A program made the position numbers and the translations under genes. The notes under the pieces are model-generated. The model ran no database searches and was not told where the DNA came from. It was given only the letters and a program-made list of their open reading frames with translations. Shown piece by piece: positions 53,778 through 56,771 of a DNA stretch of 56,771 bases (the first letter of the stretch is position 1; each line of letters begins with the position of its first letter). Location: the NCBI GenBank assembly GCA_012270885.1, contig JAAXHN010000043.1, positions 1 through 56,771 on the forward strand, given 5' to 3'. Origin of the DNA: Acidimicrobiia bacterium. Its GTDB lineage: Bacteria; Actinomycetota; Acidimicrobiia; Spongiisociales; ZC4RG35.

Positions 53778-54806
53778 TCAAAGCTGACCTGGGAAGGAGA
53801 CCGGTCTCCCGTGACGTTCGGCTGATTCGTAGCAGGCATCCACCAGACGAAGCGTCTTCAGATTGTCCTGACCGGAGACGACCGGCTGTCTCCCCGCCCC
53901 TATGGCTTCCACTACTTCGCCCAAGCTCCGGGAGAATGCGTCCGGCACCCAGGAGGCGGGAGTCCTGGCAAGTTTTGGCGCGGAACCGGCGACTGCTTCG
54001 ACCACCGAATCCGGACTCGGATCCGGGTAGGCATCCCAGATTCCGAGATGGGCGAAAAAGAGGCTGTCGGAGGTGGCGGCCCGCAGCGAGGCTGTATGCC
54101 TTCCCTCGAGTCGACGTGAGTCCCGGATTATCACCGACAACCCGTCGAAACCGACAATCGCATAGAGCGCCGCCTCCCCGGCGATCCCCGGAATGTCGGC
54201 GGGACCCATCCAGGCCCGGACTTCCCGGGGCTCCCCGAACAGCCAACGGGAGGTGTCGAGAAAGTGGATGGAGTTGAAGAGTCCCACGAAACGGGGGGCG
54301 TCCGCCAGCCAACGCGGCAAACCTTCCCCCCGCTCGATCGGCCAGACCAGATCGAAAGAAGCCCACTCCACCGATCGACCATCGGCGAATCGCTGGAACT
54401 CCAGGATCGCCGGCGCCCATCTCATCTGCTGGTTCACTGCCAGTACCCGCCCACGCGCCTCGGCGAGAGCCACCAGTTCAGCAGCCGTCTGCAGGTCCAC
54501 CGCCAGTGGCTTCTGCGCCAGGACATGCTTTCCTGATTCCAAGGCAGCGACCACTATGTCCGGCTGGGCCTTGGGGGGTACCGCTATGTCCACCAGATCG
54601 ATCGCAGGGTCCTCCAGCAGGTGCTCGATCTCCTCGACGGCGGGAACCCCTGCGGACTCGGCCAGGGTCTCCCGCTTGGAAGAAACGACATCGAAGACCC
54701 CGCGAAGTTCCACGGTCTGCTGGTTGGCGCCGTAGGCGGGCAGGTGGCCGGCTCGGGCGATTTCGCCGGCGCCAACCAGGCCGACGCCCAGCCGGGGGGA
54801 ACTCAC
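53778..54806 (-). CDS. Gfo/Idh/MocA-family oxidoreductase
   Basis: A 342-residue NAD(P)-dependent sugar/polyol dehydrogenase-like protein. The Rossmann start is LGVGLVGAGEIARAGHLPAY, the Glu-Lys-Pro-type motif is modified to KHVLAQKPLAVDLQTA (QKPL), and the C-terminal domain has FSRSLGEVVEAIGAGRQPVVSGQDNLKTLRLVDACYESAERHG. It starts with GTG overlapping the upstream gene's stop. The EKP Glu is Gln here, a common variant. Probably acts on the sugar taken up by the adjacent transporter. Confidence 0.94.
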   Translation of the reverse strand: MSSPRLGVGLVGAGEIARAGHLPAYGANQQTVELRGVFDVVSSKRETLAESAGVPAVEEIEHLLEDPAIDLVDIAVPPKAQPDIVVAALESGKHVLAQKPLAVDLQTAAELVALAEARGRVLAVNQQMRWAPAILEFQRFADGRSVEWASFDLVWPIERGEGLPRWLADAPRFVGLFNSIHFLDTSRWLFGEPREVRAWMGPADIPGIAGEAALYAIVGFDGLSVIIRDSRRLEGRHTASLRAATSDSLFFAHLGIWDAYPDPSPDSVVEAVAGSAPKLARTPASWVPDAFSRSLGEVVEAIGAGRQPVVSGQDNLKTLRLVDACYESAERHGRPVSFPGQL

Positions 54807-56005
54807 GAAGCCAACCGGACCTCGTGCAGGAGTTCATCACCCTCCACCGACAGCCGTCCCAGGTTGTGGCCGTCTCCGGCAATCCCCTCGCTTATCAGGC
54901 CGACCAGGGTCTCGGCATCCTCTCCCGCTTCGATCAAGGAGGGATCAACCAGGGCCTCGATGGCGTTGCGGTACGTGCCGACTCCCCCGGCGACGTCATA
55001 GTCGTTGAGGCGCAGGTGGCAGCGCCAGTACTCCTTCCAGGCCGTTCCGGGGTCGGTCGCCTTGCCGGGGTCCATCACGGCGAACAGTTCATAGCCCGAG
55101 CTCCTGACCACGTCCTCCATGACCTGATGACCCAGCGAGTTCCTCACCTCGAGCCAGAGCAGGGCAAGCCAGAAGCGGTAGACGTCGTGGATGGCGTCGC
55201 GCCATCCGAACAGGCACTCCTCGACCAGCTCTTTCGCCTCCGCCCGGTTTCCGCCTTCCACTTGTTGAATCAACCGGTCGAGGGGATGTGTAGCTATCCA
55301 CACCAGTTGCTCGTCGGTCAGCCATCGCTTCGGACCGGCTACCTTGACCTCCAGACCCGCCCGATCCGGCAAGGGAAGATCAGCCCGTTCGTAGAACTCG
55401 TCGGGAGGGAGGTGACCGTCCTTGTAGGTGTGCTGCAGGCATATCCCCTGCTCCCGCAGCGGCGTCCAGCCTTCAACGATGAACACCGCCTTGTTGAAGC
55501 GCAGGGCGGCATGGCCCATCTCCGAGCAGTGGTTGCAATAACTCGGGTAGTCGCTCGACATGAAAGTGGAGAGAGTCGGGCGCACCGAGAGAGGTAGCGC
55601 CTTCTCGCCCTTGTATTTCCCCTCTTGGATCAAACGCATTCCGCTTCCGCATGGGCCCAGGATGAAAGTAAACCGCTCGGGATCCTCCACCAGTTCGAAT
55701 TCGGTGGCATGCCAATGCCATCCGGCCGCGATATTGTTGAGCCGCTGCATTATCGGACCCTGGGAGTACTGGGGTATCTCCCCGTCACCCATCAGATTCA
55801 GAACCACCCGCCGACCGATGGCCTCACCTTCATCGGGCCCGGCAATCTGGATCCCTTCAGCAAGCGTCCTGGCCACTGCGTTGCGGAGACCATCGTGCAC
55901 TATGACATATTCAGCTTTGAGGAGGGCAGCGATCTCTCGGCACCGGCTCGCCTCCCCGCCCTCAACTGCTTCGATCAGTTCGTCAAATCGGGTGGCGAGT
56001 GGCAA
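54803..56005 (-). CDS. Unrecognised Cys/His-rich protein with an internal helical duplication
   Basis: 400 residues, start TTG 56005 behind GGAAGG. I do not recognise the family. Residues 7-56 and 242-291 share a pattern (FDELIEAVEGG...HDGLRNAV versus LDRLIQQVEGG...HDVYRFWLA), suggesting duplicated helical units. Between them a Cys/His set (C119 in ILGPCGSGMRL, C157 and C160 in SYCNHCSEMGH, H165, C189, H192) may form a metal site. Tryptophan/histidine-rich GWHWHATEF is also notable. No signal peptide. Its stop overlaps the oxidoreductase start, so the two are functionally linked. Confidence 0.7.
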   Translation of the reverse strand: MPLATRFDELIEAVEGGEASRCREIAALLKAEYVIVHDGLRNAVARTLAEGIQIAGPDEGEAIGRRVVLNLMGDGEIPQYSQGPIMQRLNNIAAGWHWHATEFELVEDPERFTFILGPCGSGMRLIQEGKYKGEKALPLSVRPTLSTFMSSDYPSYCNHCSEMGHAALRFNKAVFIVEGWTPLREQGICLQHTYKDGHLPPDEFYERADLPLPDRAGLEVKVAGPKRWLTDEQLVWIATHPLDRLIQQVEGGNRAEAKELVEECLFGWRDAIHDVYRFWLALLWLEVRNSLGHQVMEDVVRSSGYELFAVMDPGKATDPGTAWKEYWRCHLRLNDYDVAGGVGTYRNAIEALVDPSLIEAGEDAETLVGLISEGIAGDGHNLGRLSVEGDELLHEVRLAS

Positions 56006-56290
56006 GGCCGAGTCCTTCCGGCTTCAACGCCCTTTGGTGCGGCGATGGTTGTTGTGCTCGTCTCCGGCATGCTAACGGCTTGATCGGCCTCCTACCGGCC
56101 CTGAGTGCCGATCTTTTTCCGCGGTCCCTCCAGCGGGAAGCGACAGCTCGGGATCGTCACCAACTGATCGGCTGACCGCATAAGATCCCTTCCATCCCTT
56201 AGCAATATCTTAGCAGGAATATATCAGATTTTCTGTATGTTATGCTTTATATAATCTGATATTTCTAGCATCAGCAGAAAGGAAGTGCCC
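56006..56290. promoter_or_regulatory. Divergent region upstream of hsp20
   Basis: 285 bases with no gene. The right 100 bases are strikingly A/T-rich. Two TTAGCA direct repeats lie 11 bases apart (56199 and 56210), then the perfect inverted repeat described separately, and TATAAT at 56250-56255. This should carry the heat-shock promoter and its operator. Confidence 0.6.
56221..56262. promoter_or_regulatory. Perfect 10-base inverted repeat in the hsp20 promoter
   Basis: ATATCAGATT at 56221-56230 and AATCTGATAT at 56253-56262 are exact complements, separated by 22 bases. A TATAAT element overlaps the right arm, so a dimeric repressor bound here would block transcription. It does not match the CIRCE (TTAGCACTC) or HAIR consensus. 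Confidence 0.65.
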
Positions 56291-56686
56291 ATGTTGGCCA
56301 GGATTAATCCCCTCTTCGAGTCTCCATCCGCGGTCTCCAACACCCTCCCCGCCGAGGTCTACCTGGTGGACAACAACTTCGTGGTGACGGTGGACATGCC
56401 GGGGATGGACCCCGAGCTGATCGATGTGGAGGTGTCCAAGAACACCCTCACCATCTCCGCCCAGCGGGACACCGCCGCCGCCCGACCGGAGGAGGCCCGG
56501 GTGTTCTTCGTGGAGCGCCCCAGCGGGAGCTTTCGCCGCCGGTTCGTGATAGGGAACGACCTCGACATCTCCGAGACCACCAGCGCCTACCAGAACGGCG
56601 TCCTCACCCTGACCATCCCGGTCGCCGCTTCATCCCGGCCCCGCAAGATACCGGTCACCAACGGCGCCAACGGATTGCCCGCCTAG
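56291..56686 (+). CDS. Small heat-shock protein (Hsp20/alpha-crystallin)
   Basis: 131 residues from ATG 56291, preceded by AAAGGAAG; the track start is a GTG two codons earlier. The alpha-crystallin domain spans about residues 20-115: NNFVVTVDMPGMDPELIDVEVSKNTLTISAQR, SFRRRFVIGND and the family motif AYQNGVLTLTIPV. A C-terminal KIPV (I-x-V) oligomerisation motif follows. It holds unfolding proteins in a refoldable state. The upstream inverted repeat and A/T-rich promoter suggest stress-inducible expression. Confidence 0.95.
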   Translation: MLARINPLFESPSAVSNTLPAEVYLVDNNFVVTVDMPGMDPELIDVEVSKNTLTISAQRDTAAARPEEARVFFVERPSGSFRRRFVIGNDLDISETTSAYQNGVLTLTIPVAASSRPRKIPVTNGANGLPA

Positions 56687-56708
56687 AGGCCGTCCGCAGA
56701 ATCGCCCC

Positions 56709-56749
56709 GCCACGGGTCGCGGCAAAGCTCCTAGACTGCGACCCGTGGC
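56709..56749. terminator. 12-base perfect inverted repeat after hsp20
   Basis: GCCACGGGTCGC (56709-56720) and GCGACCCGTGGC (56738-56749) form a perfect stem around 17 bases. No T-tract follows. It could end hsp20 transcription or control the GTG start that lies in its right arm. Confidence 0.5.
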
Positions 56750-56771
56750 CCTTTCCAAAGACCTGGCGGGA
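56745..56771 (+). CDS. Possible start of a gene cut by the window edge
   Basis: GTG 56745 opens VALSKDLAG, in frame to the last base. TAGACT lies seven bases upstream like a -10 element, so a leaderless mRNA is possible. Too short to identify. Confidence 0.3.

Overview
The window is G+C-rich, densely packed bacterial DNA. The best lineage clue is a full-length NucS/EndoMS mismatch endonuclease, typical of Actinomycetota (and some archaea). GTG/TTG starts, possible leaderless starts and an OmpR-type two-component pair fit a free-living actinobacterium. The exact clade (Acidimicrobiia-like is a guess) cannot be read from the sequence. No tRNA, rRNA, CRISPR array or insertion sequence was seen.

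Region 1 (36-24090, all minus strand) looks like one catabolic and uptake operon of 21 genes, mostly joined by 1-8 base overlaps. In transcription order: a Liv-type binding lipoprotein, RidA, an EthD-domain protein, an IclR regulator, LivH-M-G-F, HyuA2-HyuB2-class III aminotransferase 2, a class III CoA-transferase, 2-oxoacid dehydrogenase E1alpha and E1beta, HyuA1-HyuB1-class III aminotransferase 1, two short-chain dehydrogenases, the E2 acyltransferase and an M24 (creatinase/aminopeptidase-like) protein. The HyuA-HyuB-aminotransferase block occurs twice in the same order. A plausible reading is uptake of a nitrogenous compound, ring or amide opening, amino-group removal or shift, then oxidative decarboxylation to an acyl-CoA. 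The substrate is not known. E3 (lipoamide dehydrogenase) is absent. Upstream lie MsrA, a class I/II aminotransferase and a hotdog thioesterase on the same strand.

Region 2 (26739-31876) is the most unusual part. A minus-strand gene encodes a ProX-type glycine-betaine-binding domain fused to a GluR0-like ligand-gated potassium channel: a split SBP_bac_3 domain interrupted by two membrane helices and a TVGYGD filter. Divergently, a BCCT secondary transporter overlaps by four bases a second, lipoprotein ProX paralog. A 12-codon leader ORF with a strong ribosome site overlaps the BCCT start. I infer an osmolyte sensing, uptake and K+ flux cassette.

Region 3 (31921-42021) carries purB, a YcaQ-type DNA glycosylase, purA, an alpha/beta hydrolase coupled to a peptidase S51-like protein with a CysRS-type C-terminal domain, a response regulator/histidine kinase pair with a His-rich sensor loop, a YceI-like protein and an exported His-rich triple-repeat protein.

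Region 4 (42110-49670) has a TPP riboswitch controlling thiB-thiP (no thiQ seen), nucS coupled to an M20 peptidase, an M50 site-2-type protease, an acyl-CoA dehydrogenase and a DsbA-fold protein.

Region 5 (49740-56771) has a sugar-type ABC transporter, a divergent frameshifted xylose-isomerase-like TIM-barrel gene, a Gfo/Idh/MocA oxidoreductase coupled to an unrecognised Cys/His-rich protein, and an Hsp20 gene behind a perfect inverted repeat. A further gene begins at the right edge.
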